A DNA stretch of 64,000 nt, taken from NCBI GenBank assembly GCA_965153355.1, contig OZ231126.1, forward strand, positions 5,518,001 through 5,582,000, given 5' to 3'. Positions 11,430-24,700 of the stretch are shown here, one piece after another (position 1 is the stretch's first letter; every line of letters starts with the position of its first letter). Source of the DNA: Flaccisagitta enflata (taxonomy: Eukaryota > Chaetognatha > Sagittoidea > Aphragmophora). The notes below the pieces were generated by a model, which worked only from the letters and a program-made list of their open reading frames with translations, did not search any database and had not been told where the DNA came from. A program made the translations under genes and the position numbers.

Positions 11430-12400
11430 ATGTAGATTTTGTGGGGGGGATCCTTCAGTGATGCAGTTGAAAAGCATCTTTTAAACACCCTTATTCAAAA
11501 AATTTGTTTTTCCTCTTATTCTATGAAAAGCTGTGAAATCTACTTATTTGAACTTAAAATGACTTCCACTTCACACAGTTCTACATGTATTGTGGGTACA
11601 TCTTTTAATGATGCTGTTGACAAGCTGTTTCAGCATACCTTGACTGCTCATATACTTATTGACACCTTCAGATTTGTAATCAACAAAAAATTTCATGTCT
11701 GAATACATTGGCCATGATGAATTTTTGAAAAACATGAATTTTCAGCATTTTGCACAGCCTCTTGTGGAAGGGATCCTTCAGTGATGCAATTGACGAGTAG
11801 TTCCAGCCCACCCTGATTCAAATCTTTGTTATTCCTTATGACATTTACAGCTGTGAAACTTACTTATCTGGAAAAACCTTCTGTCTTTAGTTTTACATGA
11901 TTTATTGAGAGGTCCTTCAATGATGCTGTTGACGAGCTGTTCCAGCATACCTTGACTACTCAAATGCTTAGTGGCGCCTTCAGATTTTCAATCTACACAA
12001 TATTTCATGTCTGAATACAGTGCATTGATTACAATGACTTTTTGAAAAACATGATTTTTTATCATTTCGCATAGCCTGTTGAAGGGATCCTTCAGTGATG
12101 CAGTTGACGAGCAGCTCCAACTCACCCTGATTCAAATGTTTGTTTTTCCTCAATCATATTTATAGCTGTGAGACTTACTTATCTGAAAATATATAAAAAT
12201 CTGCTGCATATAGTTTTACATGATTTATTGAAAGGTCCTTCAGTGATGCTGTTGACAAGCTGTTCCAGCATACCTTGACTGCTCGTATGCTTAATGGCAC
12301 CTTCAGATTGGTAATCTACACAAAATTTCATTTCTGAATATATTGGTCATTATGAATTTTTGAAAAACATGATTTTTCATCATTTTGCATGGCCTCTCTG
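11430..12400 (-). repeat. dimeric GGATCCTTCAGTGATGC tandem repeat, inverted
   Basis: The same family as 526-1260 but inverted. The motif recurs near 11450, 11600, 11771, 11909, 12085 and 12234, again alternating about 150 and 170 bases. The two subunit types differ (GGATCC...AGTTGACGAG versus GGTCC...TGTTGACAAG). Confidence 0.75.
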
Positions 12401-12840
12401 TAGAAATGTCTCTGATCTTAGTTAATTCCTAAGCTAAGAAAGCTTCTTCAACTTAGTGATTAACCTAACATTTGAAATGATCTTTCTCTGAGAATTGTTA
12501 CGACCGGTAGAGATTTATACCTATACCGGTTTGTCCACTGACTGTAAGCTTGACTCACGGTACGACTTTCGTACTTTCATTTCATAAGTCCACTTTTATC
12601 AAACCACCGTGGGAAACAATGAGAAATGGAAAAAAAAAGAATATTGATGGGTTCACTCGAGCGCAGACCGGATAAAATTTTGCACATTGGTAAAACTGCC
12701 TTATTGCCAATCTAAAATGCTTTAACGGCGGGCATGCCTTATAAGTGGGTGCGCTTTAGCGGTGCTCCACTGTGAAAAACTGAATCACCCCAAAAGGAGT
12801 GTCACAAGGAAAGGTCACCATGTAGTATCACAGCGTTACA
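12401..12840. other. no gene seen
   Basis: Unique sequence with no supported feature. It lies just upstream of a weak possible exon. Confidence 0.4.
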
Positions 12841-12843
12841 GTG

Positions 12844-12976
12844 ATGAGTGATCTTAATGGAGTTTCAACTCTCACCTCGTTGAGTCTGTCAATGAACAGG
12901 GGAGAATCAGACCATATTATCCCCGCCGTCGAAACTGAATTGAAAGGCATCAAAAAGGATCAAAGAATGGCCTCAG
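12844..12976 (+). CDS. possible first exon of unrecognised gene
   Basis: An ATG-initiated frame of ordinary composition (begins MSDLNGVSTLTSL, contains NRGESDHIIPAVETELKGI) ends at a fair splice donor, TCAG/GTAAAA, at 12977. I find no convincing second exon downstream and recognise no family. It may be chance. The call rests only on non-repetitive composition and the donor. Confidence 0.2.
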
Positions 12977-13084
12977 GTAAAAAGAGAACGAATGAATGCC
13001 CCCAACCGAATGCCCCCCAACCAAGTCTTTGAAGAGGCGTTTGATTAGCGGCATTTATGCCCCCTGACTGAATGACGAGATAAC

Positions 13085-13460
13085 AGCCGAACCGAAGTGG
13101 AGGCATCCATGCCCCCATGCTCTGTGTATCGAAATGGCAGCCAAACCAAAGTTGGGGGCATCCATGCCTTCATGCTCATTATATCGAAATGGCATCCTTA
13201 TCCTCTGACTGTGTATGTGTATCGAAATGGCAGTCAAACCAAAGTTGGGGCATCCATGCCCACTAGCTGTATATCGAATATGGCAGTCAATCCATAATGG
13301 AGGCATATAAGCCCTGGGGGGCAGGAGACTTAGTATCAAAATAGCAATCAAACCGTAGTGGTAACATCCATGCCCCAAAAGTAAGTGAGAGACGCGACCG
13401 AATCACAGTCGGACCATCAAATGCCACCGAAGCCAATTCTGGAGTCATCAAAATGCCCCC
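13085..13460. repeat. degenerate tandem repeats, about 60-75 bp
   Basis: Phrases like GAAATGGCAGTCAAACCAAA and GGGGCATCCATGCCC recur five or six times with indels. Confidence 0.65.
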
Positions 13461-13905
13461 GAAGAAAATTCTGGAGGCGGCAGCAATTCTCGATCGATCC
13501 ATAATTCAGAATCGTCAAAAGCTTAACATGCTCCCAGTCAAAAATCTTTTTTCATGGATGATTTCGTGGCTGTGATCCGCGATTGTTTTGGGGATCATCA
13601 ATCATGAAAAAGACAACGATGATGAAACTAAAAACACATCTTTACAACAAAAAGAGCCTCGTAGAAATCCCTGATATGGAAAAGGGACAAAACCGCATTT
13701 TGATTGATTTCTTTTAGCCATTTTCCCATTTTGATCAGTGTAAACAGCATCACGCTTCCTAGAAAAAATACGGTAACACTGAGGATTGGAGTAATTTCTA
13801 ATATTTTACAGAAGTATTCCGCTTCGAGCTTCAATGCTCCAGTATGAATTGTTCTATACAGAATTGTATTGTTCCTCTCAGCGTACAGCCTCACTGAGGA
13901 TTGCT

Positions 13906-14059
13906 TTTTAGTTGCGGACACGCGAGTCTATAAGAGGCTTTGTCCGTCCGTCGGTCCGTCGGTCCGTTGGTAATGATCGAGTTGGAAAGTAAGAAAACGC
14001 GCATTTCCGCCCCTGCCCACCTATCCGCAACTGGTATTGGCCGTGTATCCGGCCTTGTT
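13906..14059 (+). mobile_element. HINE-like element, short type
   Basis: 5' motif AGTTGCGGAC with hairpin partner ACGCGAG, CTCTATAAGAGGCTTTGTCC, GATCGAGTTGGAAAG core, 3' motif GTCCGCAACT-like (ATCCGCAACT), tail GGCCGTGTATCCGGCCTTGTT. Confidence 0.75.
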
Positions 14060-14455
14060 GTAAAGGGTTGTACTTCTCGGGAATCTGCCACTATTTGTTG
14101 ATTATTTTGTTTAGAACTGCATTGTACCTCTCAGGATTGGATGAATACCTCTTTAAGCCTCTTTTGTCTGAAGTGAGAATCCAGTCTCAAGTCTCAAATC
14201 TGAAAACAGATCGACTGCCCCCAAAAAAGGGGAGCTAAAAGCCTAAATTGATCACATGCTTTTCCTCTCCTCCTCTTTTTCCCACACACAGATTGGTGTT
14301 GTTGTTGTTGTTGTTGTTGTCAGAGTGATTGGCTTTTCATCAATTCCTGGATGGCTTTATTTTTCTAAGGATGCTATCTCTTCTGCTTACTGTTTTCTAT
14401 CCTGTTGGCTATCCTGCATCTGTGCTAGGCCGCTCCATCCCTTACGCTTTGTTTC

Positions 14456-14693
14456 AAGTTGCGGACACTCTATAATAGGCTTTTTCCGTTCGTCCGTCCG
14501 TCCGTCCATCCGTCCATCCGTCCGTTGGTCTATCGGTCCGTAGGAGGTCATCGAGTTGAAAAGTGCGGAAAACGAGCGTTTTAGATACTTATTGTGCATG
14601 GTTTAGTGTGGGGGGTAGGTTGGAGTGTGGCTGGGGGATGGAAGCCCCTGCCCAGCCTTAAGCAACCATATTGTGATCCCGCGTCACTTGTTC
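14456..14693 (+). mobile_element. HINE-like element, GTCACTTGTTC-tail subfamily
   Basis: Degenerate 5' AGTTGCGGACAC, a GTCC array, ATCGAGTTGAAAAGTG core, and a different tail (ATTGTGATCCCGCGTCACTT) shared with the elements at 15421, 15759 and 42587. Confidence 0.65.
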
Positions 14694-14695
14694 TA

Positions 14696-14777
14696 TCTCT
14701 CTCTCTCTCTCTCTCTCCAAAACATCATCCAAAGCATTTATCATGAGCAACAACATTATCCACAGCATTTTTTTCTT

Positions 14778-14839
<62 letters not shown>

Positions 14840-14840
14840 C
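14696..14840. repeat. (CT)n and (CAA)n microsatellites
   Basis: CT run 14696-14718 and CAA run 14779-14840. Confidence 0.95.
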
Positions 14841-14909
14841 CGTGTTGTAACTTGGAATTTTCCTGAGCCTCCGAAACGTCTTCATCAAAAAAGCAGCAAC
14901 AATCGCTGA

Positions 14910-15104
14910 GTGATGATCTCTCTCCCTCTCTCTCTTTTCCTCTTTCTCTTCCTCTCTTTCCTCCTTTCCCTCTCTCTCCTCTTCATCTTCCTCTCCTCTT
15001 CCTCGACCTCCTCCTCCTGCTCTTCCTCCTCTTCCAATTCTCGCTCCTTTTCACATCTACCTCGATCCTTCCCTTCTTCTTCTCTCATCATCATTGTTGT
15101 TGTT

Positions 15105-15139
<35 letters not shown>

Positions 15140-15140
15140 C
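14910..15140. repeat. pyrimidine-rich CT/TCC tract
   Basis: Imperfect CTC/TCT-rich stretch ending in a pure CT run at 15108-15137. Confidence 0.85.
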
Positions 15141-15420
15141 CATTCAAACTGCTCCCTCTTCTTCGATCTTTCGTTTGGATATTCCTAACTTTTTAAAGCT
15201 TTTATTTAGTTTTATATTTAAAGTTCTTAAATTCAACCTTCAATCTGGACTACCCCGTACCTGCCCACGTGACTCTATCTCTATCTCTATCTCTAGTTTT
15301 GTCTGTATGTACAGCTGCACAGCTGTCAAATAATCAGTTACTTGAAAAAAGACGCTTAAATATCGAAAAACCAAAAAAAAAGAAAAAAGATCAAATTTAC
15401 CATCAAAATTCAACAAGTTT

Positions 15421-15609
15421 CGCAGGGTCACAATATCGTTGCGGACGGTTGGGCAGGGGCATCCAACCCAAATCCTATCCCACACACAAACATACACAAT
15501 AAGTTTCCAAAACGCTCGTTTTTCCACTTTTCAACTCGATCATTACGCGGACCAACGGACAAATGGACGGACAAAGCCTCTTATGTAGTTGCGTGTCTGC
15601 GACTAAAAA
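15421..15609 (-). mobile_element. HINE-like element, GTCACTT-tail subfamily
   Basis: Minus strand: AGTCGCAGACACGCAACT at the 5' end, GTCC microsatellite, ATCGAGTTGAAAAGTGG core, 3' motif GTCCGCAAC. Confidence 0.7.
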
Positions 15610-15758
15610 CATACGACTAAAATTAGTAATATTTTTTGTACAATCCTTAAATGAGTATTTGCAAAAAGTGGACGTATAGTTGTGTGCAACGAGTGCTCCC
15701 TAAAAATAAAGAAACTAATTTAGCATCATCGCGTAAAAACGTGACCATCAAGAATTTC

Positions 15759-15994
15759 TTTTCAGTTGCAGACACGAAACTCTATAAGAAGCTTCATCCG
15801 TCTGTCCGTTGGTCCGCCCGTTGGTCCGCGGTCATTGAATTGAAAAGTGGGAAAACAAGTGTTTTTGATACTTTTTGTGCATGCTTGAGCTTTGTCCGTC
15901 TGTTTGAGCGTTGGGGATGGGTATGGGTGTGAATGGGGGAAGATTGCCCCTGCCCACCCGTCCGCAACGATACTGTGACCCCGCGTCACTTGTT
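15759..15994 (+). mobile_element. HINE-like element, GTCACTT-tail subfamily
   Basis: 5' CAGTTGCAGACACGAAACTC, core ATTGAATTGAAAAGTGGG, 3' motif GTCCGCAAC, tail GATACTGTGACCCCGCGTC. Confidence 0.7.
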
Positions 15995-16621
15995 CCTCTT
16001 CTTGTAACAACAAATTCTCCTCGGTCCCTCGATCGCCTCAACATCCAACAGTCAACCTTAACTTTAAATCGAGTTATGATGTTATTTCTTTTTAAAGAAA
16101 ATTAACCTGTTTAATAGCTAAGAATCAAGTTAATGTTAAAGTTTTTTTCGTCCTTATTTTTCCTCTGTAAAGGGAGAATCGACTTTCTGCCCTTCTGCTT
16201 CTATTAGCCACGGATCGAGTTAAGATTTTGGGTTGAAAACCAACAAATTTTACTGCGCATATTATAAAACGGAATACTTTACTAGCTTCATTGGCCCAGC
16301 GTTAAAGAAATGAACTTTAAAGAAATCCATGAGCGGTAAATTCATTCATACTCATGCTCATGTACATGATAAAAGATTGCGCAAGTATTATCAATTTCCC
16401 ATTATATAAGAAGACATACCACTTATTAAGTTATTCTCCTCCTCTCTACAATATAACCTTTTACTTGATGCCTTTTACTTCGACATGACAATGATGACAT
16501 AATAACAAAAGAGAACATATTCATGTTTATGGATACGACAGGGACAAACTTACATCTATCCTCAGATTGTCACAAAGTCAAAGAAAACGCAAGTGAAATA
16601 AGTAGTCGCAAAAGCGTTAGA
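15995..16621. other. no gene seen
   Basis: AT-rich unique sequence; no supported feature. Confidence 0.4.
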
Positions 16622-17028
16622 TGGTCAGCGGTACCCGTGCCCTGCAGGGCCCTGCGAGGCAGCGGTCCCGAAGGGGTCAATGACCTATGCTTTCACACAT
16701 GGGGGATTTTCTCCTTCTCCTCCATCTTCTTCATCTCCGTCCCTCCCCCCTCAAATCCCAGTCTCGAGGCCTAAATTCCAGTCTCAAGGCCAAAATCCCA
16801 GTCTCAAGGCCCAAATCCCAGCCTTGAGGCTAGGATTTGGGCCTTGAGGCTAGGATCTGGGCCTCAAGGCTTAAATTTGGGCCTCGAGACTGGGATTTTG
16901 GCCTTGTGACTGGAATTTACGCCTCGAGACTGGAATTTGAGGGGGGGGACAAAAAAGAAGAAGGAGAGGGAGAAAATCCCCCATATGTGTGAAAGCATAG
17001 GTCATCGACCCCTTCGGGGCCGCTGCCC
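16622..17028. mobile_element. foldback element FB1 with CAAGGCC minisatellite core
   Basis: Outer motif GGTCAGCGGTACCCG, then inverted arms (GCAGCGGTCCCGAAGGGGTC and its partner GACCCCTTCGGGGCCGCTGC; CATGGGGGATTTTCTCC and its partner) around a core of CAGTCTCAAGGCC-type units that themselves invert near 16830. It is one of five large copies in the window. Confidence 0.75.
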
Positions 17029-17873
17029 AAAAAAGAAGAAGAACTTCAACGTACACAGATATGAAACAGAAAAGTAAAACGGTGGGTCGGACGGACGGAA
17101 CGTAATTCAGACGCATGTAAAGTTGTTTGATGTGATGGATCAACCAAGTGACTCTGCCCTCTTGCTATGATTGAAAGATGGACGGACAGACGTATGAACC
17201 AAATATACAAATGACTTTGTGCAATTGTGTGACAAACGGACAGACTGATGTAAGTTTATAACCTCAGCCTGGCCTGTGTTTGACGTTTTATGTGTGCGCA
17301 CTCACTTTCTTAACAAAATAGAAGACCGTGAAACCGAATATTAATTATCACTCACTTGAGCAAAAAAAAGTTTGAAAAGCAAAAAAAAAGACACGAAGAA
17401 TTCTTTGAAGTTGAGAAAGTCGAAACTCAATTCCATTCCAAAGAAAGAAAACTGAGAAAAAAATGTCTGGAAAAATCTGGCCAAGTTTTGGCAAAGGGAA
17501 CATTTTTAGGAATTTGCACCTCTTATTTGGCTTCAATGGGGAAATGGATTTTCTATTCTTTTCCCGAGGAAGGAAACAAAGAGCAAAAACAATGCTCTTG
17601 AGTATATCTCTCTCTTTCTCTCTCCCCCTCATCCCCCCAGTTGGTTTCTATCAGTCTTTCTTTTCATTCTCGTCCTAGATGTATGATGGTCTTTATATTC
17701 ACCAGCATTAAAGAGTTTGCTTCGTATAATTCTTTTATTTGGTCTAAAGAATTTAGTTTGACAGTTTGAGAATTTTCTGTTCCATTGTGATGCCATTTAC
17801 TCCGAGGGGCCGTTCCATGCCATCAATAACATCTTTCTTTCTTTTTTCGCAACCATCTTCTTTTCATTGGAGC
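17029..17873. other. no supported gene
   Basis: It holds a lysine-rich frame at about 17356-17601 without a normal ATG start at its left end or clear splice sites. I do not support it as a gene. A GGACGGAC-type stretch at 17080-17250 looks like decayed HINE microsatellite. Confidence 0.35.
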
Positions 17874-18239
17874 TTTTTTTAGTCGCATGCACGCGACTCT
17901 ACAACCCGCTTTGTCCGTCCGTCCGTTGGTCGGTATGCTGTCAAACTTGTCTTTTTTTTAATTTTTCAGCGTTTACGGGGGTTTACTGCATTAATGCTCC
18001 TGCCCAAATGCATGGTCTGCTTTTTAGTCGCGTGCTACGCGACTCTATGAACCGCTATGTCGGTTGGTCGGTCGGTTGGTCGGTTGGTCTCCGTTAGTTT
18101 TTTTTTTTGCGTTTTTGGGCTTTTTTTGCATTACTGCTTCTGCTTTTAGTTATTTTGTCTTTTGGTCTTTAGGTCTTTAGTCTGCCCCTGCCCACCAGCA
18201 CGCGACTAAGGTAGCCGAGTACGTATCCGGCCTTTTTTC
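17874..18239 (+). mobile_element. two HINE-like elements, second inserted in the first
   Basis: The first element (17874-18020; AGTCGCATGCACGCGACT) is cut after CTCCTGCCCAAATGCATGGTC, where the second starts with TTTTTAGTCGCGTGCTACGC. The second is full length: 3' motif GCACGCGACT and tail ending GTATCCGGCC at about 18232. Confidence 0.7.
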
Positions 18240-18245
18240 TATTCA

Positions 18246-18248
<3 letters not shown>

Positions 18249-18306
<58 letters not shown>

Positions 18307-18311
18307 CTCTC
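18249..18311. repeat. (CT)n microsatellite
   Basis: Uninterrupted CT run between a HINE-like element and foldback FB2. Confidence 0.95.
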
Positions 18312-18730
18312 TTTTGGGCAGCGGCCCCAAAGGGCCGATGTCCTGTAGGACACAGGGGTGAATTTCCAGACGTCTGTACGTCCGTCCGTACGTCCGTACG
18401 TCCCCCCCCCCGAGGTCTCTCTCAGACCCCAAATCAGCTCTCTCAGGCCCAAAATCAGCCCTCTCAAGCCCAAAATCAGTCCTCTCAGGCCCAAAATCAG
18501 CCCTCTCAGGCCCAAAATCAGCCCTTTCAGCTCCAAAATTAGCTCTCTAATACCCTAAATCAGCCTTGTCAGGCTCAAAATCAAGCATATCAGCCCTTTA
18601 ATGTGCTTTCTCAGGACGTCTGGAAATTCACCCCCTTTGGGGCCGCTGCCCTGCTCTCACTCCACTTCTTCAGTTGATCACTCCTAGCAGGGCATCGGGT
18701 ACCGCTGACCATGTGCGATCCTTGGATGAC
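18312..18730. mobile_element. foldback element FB2 with CTCAGGCCCAAAATC core
   Basis: Arms GGGCAGCGGCCCCAAAGG / CCTTTGGGGCCGCTGCCC and GAATTTCCAGACGTC / GACGTCTGGAAATTC flank a core of six or seven 20-21-bp units (CTCTCAGGCCCAAAATCAGC). The right end carries the family's outer flank CGGGTACCGCTGACCATG...CCTTGGATGAC. Confidence 0.8.
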
Positions 18731-19297
18731 TAGTTTAATACTTTGTTGATAAAGATCTCTCAATAACCTTCTGTTCAAACTCGATCAACCATGTCATTCT
18801 TTTTTTTTATTCTTTTTTCTTTCAATTTTGCAGCCTGGGACAGAAAAAAAGGAGAAAAAATTCTTCCTCTCCAAAAAAGAGGGGGAAAAATCATTTCTTT
18901 GAGGAAAGAAGGGAAGACAGCAAAAAGAAAAAAATCCCAGTTTCCTCTTTTTCCTCCTCAACCTTCTCCTCCTCCTCTTCTGCTTCCCTTCAAGTGGAGA
19001 CGCGACCGTCAGACATGCGATAACCTAAATTTTGCCACGGATTACCACTGGTTCCAAATTCCACATCCTCCTCCTCCTCCTCCTCATCATCATCATCATC
19101 ATCATCATTATCCTCCCTTTCTTAGAGAATTCCGAATTTTCTTTCATAACGAAAAAAAAAAATAATTCCATGAAATATCTGCTGGACCGAAGAAAATAAG
19201 AAAACGACGCAATTTCAAGTGAATATGTAAAAAAAAAGATAGAAAATCAGTTATTCGTTGATTGAAATACATACAGCGTAAAGACGAATAAAAAAGA

Positions 19298-19305
19298 TAT
19301 AAATA
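19298..19305 (+). promoter_or_regulatory. possible TATA box of the SUEL-domain gene
   Basis: TATAAATA lies 65 bases before the ATG at 19363. If used, transcription would start near 19328 and leave a short 5' UTR. AT-rich flanks make a chance match quite possible. Confidence 0.25.
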
Positions 19306-19362
19306 AGAAATTGCATACATAGAAAATATACAACGACAACAGCAACAGCAAAAACAACAACA

Positions 19363-21561
19363 ATGACGAAGTTATCGTCGACATCGGAGAAGCCCCCGGC
19401 GCAGGAAGTAGTTCACATGGAAGATGAAGACGATTCATCCTCTGAAAGCGACGACGACTTGAAGAAGAACATCTACAACGAGATCCCGGAATACGACGAC
19501 GTCGACGAAGTCAAGCTCGCCGTCAGCGGACTCAAGGATGTCGACGATGTCAAGTTGACCGTCAGCGGTCTGGATAACACCAGCAGCATGGATGCGGTTT
19601 TGAGACAACAAAATCTCGCCAACGAAAACTTGTATTCTGAAATTCGTCCAAACGACGAACGGTTCGAGAACGCCCTCTACATGGAACACGAGAAACAACG
19701 GGAATTTGATGAAGGCAAAAAACAACAGAAGAGCAACTTGATTATTGGTGGAGGAGCAGTTTTCCCTTCCATGTCACCCAAAACGAGAAGTTTCTTCCCA
19801 GCCGCGCCCCTGCCCTCCATTCCTTCTTCACAAAAGGTCGGTTTTAGCATGGGAATAAGATTTATGGCTGAGTCCAATTAATTGCCCCTGCCTTGACCCT
19901 GCCCTCCATTCCTTCTTCACAAAAGGTCGGTTTTAGCATGGGAATAAGATTTATGGCTGAGACCAATTGAATGCCCCTGACTTGACCCTGCCCTCCATTC
20001 CTTCTTCACAAAAGGTCGGTTTTAGCATGGGAATAAGATTTATGGCTGAGTCCAATTAATTGCCCCTGCCTTGACCCTGCCCTCCATTCCTTCTTCACAA
20101 AAGGTCGGTTTTAGCATGGGAATAAGATTTATGGCTGAGACCAATTGAATGCCCCTGACTTGACCCTGCCCTCCATTCCTTATTCACAAAAGGCGGGTTT
20201 AATTGTAAAAATGCCCCTGCCCTCAATCCCCTCTTCTTTATAAGTTGTGCATTATGGCGGAAGTCGAATGGATGCCACTGCTTTCACAAATTCCTTAACA
20301 AGTGTGGCTCCTGCCATGCCTTTATCCTGACTTTCACTTCCTCCTCATAATCACCTCTCCTTTCCAACCCCTTGGCAGATCCCCGAGGAGCCCGAGCCTT
20401 CGTGGTGCTGCGGAACTCGTCGTCGACGCCGCCGCAGCCTCGTCCTTGGACTCTTCATTTCCACTTTGTTCCTCCTCTTCCTCTGCGTCGCACTGCTCGT
20501 CAGGATGTACGTCCCGATATCAGATGACAACAGCAGCAGCAGCAGCAGCAGCAAAGGTGGGTGGAACTACGACAACCGCAAAGCCGAGGCATACAAAGCC
20601 GCTGCTCCAGAGGGCTTTGACAATGCTCCTTGGCTGACCGCTGATGAGATGATTCCACTATTGGAGGATGAAATCCTCAACGACGGTGTTGATCAGGATG
20701 ATGATGATGTTTTTGAGTCGACAACAACAGCAGCAGCAGCAGCAACAGCAACCATGATAGCAGCAGACAAAGTGAAAGAGAACGACAAAGAGGAAACCGT
20801 CCCGTCGTCGCCGTCGTTGGCAGCGCTGACCCCGGAAGAGGTCCAGGCCAACAAAACGACGACGACGACGACGACGACAAAGATGATTACGTCATCTCCC
20901 CCAGGTTCCCCTTCCCTTACTTTGTTTAGCCTTAGCATGTACCATTAGCCTTAGAAAAGGACATGAAAAATGCACTTAAGTTGTTTTATTTTTGGCACTG
21001 AAATATGACACATGCAATAATCAAGACAATGTCCCCGTTGGATGGTGACTGAATTGACAATGCCATTTCGTTGAGAGACTGATTGACATGATACATGACA
21101 CACATGACATGACACGATTGGCAATCGACATGACACATGATACGATGAGAAATTGGACAGTTATAAATAGATTTTAGTTATCGTCACCTTTGCTTAATGG
21201 ACTTATTGACATAACATAAATTGGGTGCCGGAAATTATAGCGCCTCCAAAATAGCAGCCTCTAAAATAGCAGGCTTGGAAATAGCACGGCCGATTATAGC
21301 ACACCGAGATTATAGCAGCTCTATTATAGCACACCGAGATTATAGCAGCCTTATTTTCCAAAAAGAGACAAGTAAAGGCCATGCTCATGATAAGATAGAC
21401 AGATGATGATGCTGATGATGATACTGATGATCATGATGATGATGATGGATATATTGATATGGACTATTGTACAAATGTTAGGAACTATCATGACATAATT
21501 TGGAGTGGAAAATATTGTAGTTTAGTATACAAACAAGATATGCATATGTACTGCAAAATGT

Positions 21562-21598
<37 letters not shown>

Positions 21599-21624
21599 CT
21601 GTCGCTATAATCTCGTCGCCATTT

Positions 21625-21702
<78 letters not shown>

Positions 21703-24700
21703 TTTTTGCCGATTAAGAGAAAAACGTTAGGAAATTATAAACAGTCATAGAAACAAGCCCAACAGGCCAACAGTCGCGTGCTAAGTTACACAAAACTACA
21801 CAACTTCATGCTACACACAACTACATAACTTCATACTTCATACTTAACATACTACATACTTAACATACTACATACTTACTTACATACTTACATACTTACA
21901 TACTTACATACTTACATACTTACATACTTACATACTTACATTATTACATACCTAATTACATACTTACATATTTACATACTTACATACATGCTTACATATT
22001 TACTTACATACTTACATACATACTACATACTTATATACTTACATACATACTTACTTACATACTTACATACTTACTTACATACTTACTTACATACTTACAT
22101 ACATACTTACTTACATACATATGTACATACATACATACATACATACTTACATACTTACATACTTACATACATACATACATACATACTTACATACTTACAT
22201 ACTTACATACTTACATATTTACATATTTACATACTTACTTACATACTTACTTACATACTTACTTACATACTTACATACTTACTTACATACCTACTTACAT
22301 ACTTACTTACATACTTACATACTTACCTACATACTCACATACTTACACACTTACCTACTTACATACTTATATACATACTTACTTACATACTTACATACTT
22401 ACTTACCTACATACTTACATACTTACATACTTACATACTTACATACTTACATACTTACATACTTACATACTTACTTACATACATACTTACATACTTACAT
22501 ACTTACATACTTACATACCTAAATACTTACTTACATACACTTACCTACTTACATACTTTCATACATACTTACTTACATACTTACATACATACTACATACT
22601 TACTCATTTCTTACATACTTTACATAGATACTTACTTATATACTTACCTACACACTTACATACTTACCTACATACTTACATACTTACGTACTTACATACA
22701 TACTTACATACTTACATACTTACATACTTACATACTTACATACTTACATACTTACATACTTACATATCTACATACTTACTTACATACTTACATATTTACC
22801 TACATACTCACATACTTACATACTTACCTACTTACATACTTACATACATACTTACTTACATACTTACCAACATACTTACCTACATACTTACATACTTACG
22901 TACTTACATACTTACATACTTAATTACATACTTACATACTTACTCACATACTTACATACCTACATACTTACATACTTACATACTTACCTACATACTCACA
23001 TACTTACCTACTTACCTACTTACCTACGTACATACATACTTACATACTTACCTACATACTTACATACTTACCAACATACTTACATACTTACGTACTTACA
23101 TACTTACATACTTACATACTTACATCATTACATACTTACATACTTACATACTTACATACATACTTACATACATACTTACATACTTACATACATACTTACA
23201 TACCTACATACCTACATACTTACTTACATACTTACCTACATACTCACATACTTACCTACATACTCACATACTTACTTACATACTTACTTACTTACATACT
23301 TACCTACATACTTACATACTTACATACTTACCTACATACTTACATACTTACGTACTTACATACTTACATACTTACATACTTACATACTTACAAGGGATCT
23401 TTAATGAAGCTTATGTTTACATGCTCAAACAATTAAGGCCACTAAGGCATTGCGTTAATGCTTTAAGGCCACTAATGCACAAAATTACTCAAAAAATATA
23501 TTTGTCCAAAAATACCTAAAAATACCCAAAAATACCCCTGTATACCCAAAAATACTAAAAATTTATTAAAACACATCAAAAGTACCTATAACAACCCAAA
23601 AATACCTGAAAGCACCCTAAAGTACTTTAAGTACCTAGAATAACTTAAGTACCATAAAGTACCCTAAAGTACCCTAAAGTACCCTAATGTACCCTAAAGT
23701 ACCCTAAAGTACCCAAAATTAATGAAAAATCATCAAAAGTAGCTATAAGTACCCGAAAACACCTAAAAGTACCCTAAAGTACCTTAAGTATCTAGAATAA
23801 CTTAAGTACCCTAAAGCACCCTAAAGTACCCTAAAGTACTCTAAAATACCCTAGAGTACCTTAAATTACCTTAAAAAACCATAAAAAGTCATAATTTCAA
23901 AAATGTGACGGACCGACGGACCTACCGACCGACCGACACGGCAAAGTGTAGAGTCGCGTGCACGCGACTAAAAAAGCTTGGAAGTAGATGCCTTTTTGCT
24001 AACATTTTGCCATTTTTTATTGATTTCCCATGACTATTTCTCTTGGTTTGATTCTTTTTTTCCAAACTATTGTACAAAAAGATGTGGAGTTGGACTAGAG
24101 ATAAAGATATTTATTGTGGTTAAAGAGAATTCGTAAAAAGATTCACATTTTTTTATGGAATACAGTGATATTTCCTAAAATTATACTTATGAAAATCGGT
24201 TTCTTTTTGTAAGCGTGGTTATTAAGGGAAAAAATTTAAAATTGTGAGGTTGTTTTTCATTGGTGCCAAAAACTACAGCTAAAAATCTTTGATTTGGGAC
24301 CAATCTCAGCTCTGTAGCTCAATCCGTTTAGAAATGAGAGCCTCTTAAAGAAAAAGTGTGTATGGGCAACAAAAACAAAATTTGCATCACAAAAAATAGC
24401 CTCATCGCTTCAGGTTGTGAATATGTAAAATTCTTAGGTAACTGATTAATTATCTTTGCATGAGCAAATATCGGTTTTTAAGAGCTCTTTAGAACTTTTT
24501 TTTCAGAATGGGATTATATTCTCTAGAAGCTGAGATACATCAATTCTTTATGTTACAACTGTGTTGGTACACCCTGTATGTAGAATTTGAATGAAAGATG
24601 TTTGTTTTTTAATGAGTCATACTGTAAAACGATCATAACCATAGGGATCACGATGTGTGGCTCTTTGCGTATCCAAAATCATTCCTCCAAGGCTGAAAAG

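Noticed and set aside
17356-17601. Lysine-rich frame with a hydrophobic patch
   Set aside because: Its left end has no ATG start and no acceptor, and AAAAG runs explain the lysines.
21988-22923. 311-codon frame of Tyr-Leu-His-Thr repeats
   Set aside because: Translation of the TTACATAC satellite; stop-free because the 8-base unit contains no stop codon in this frame series.
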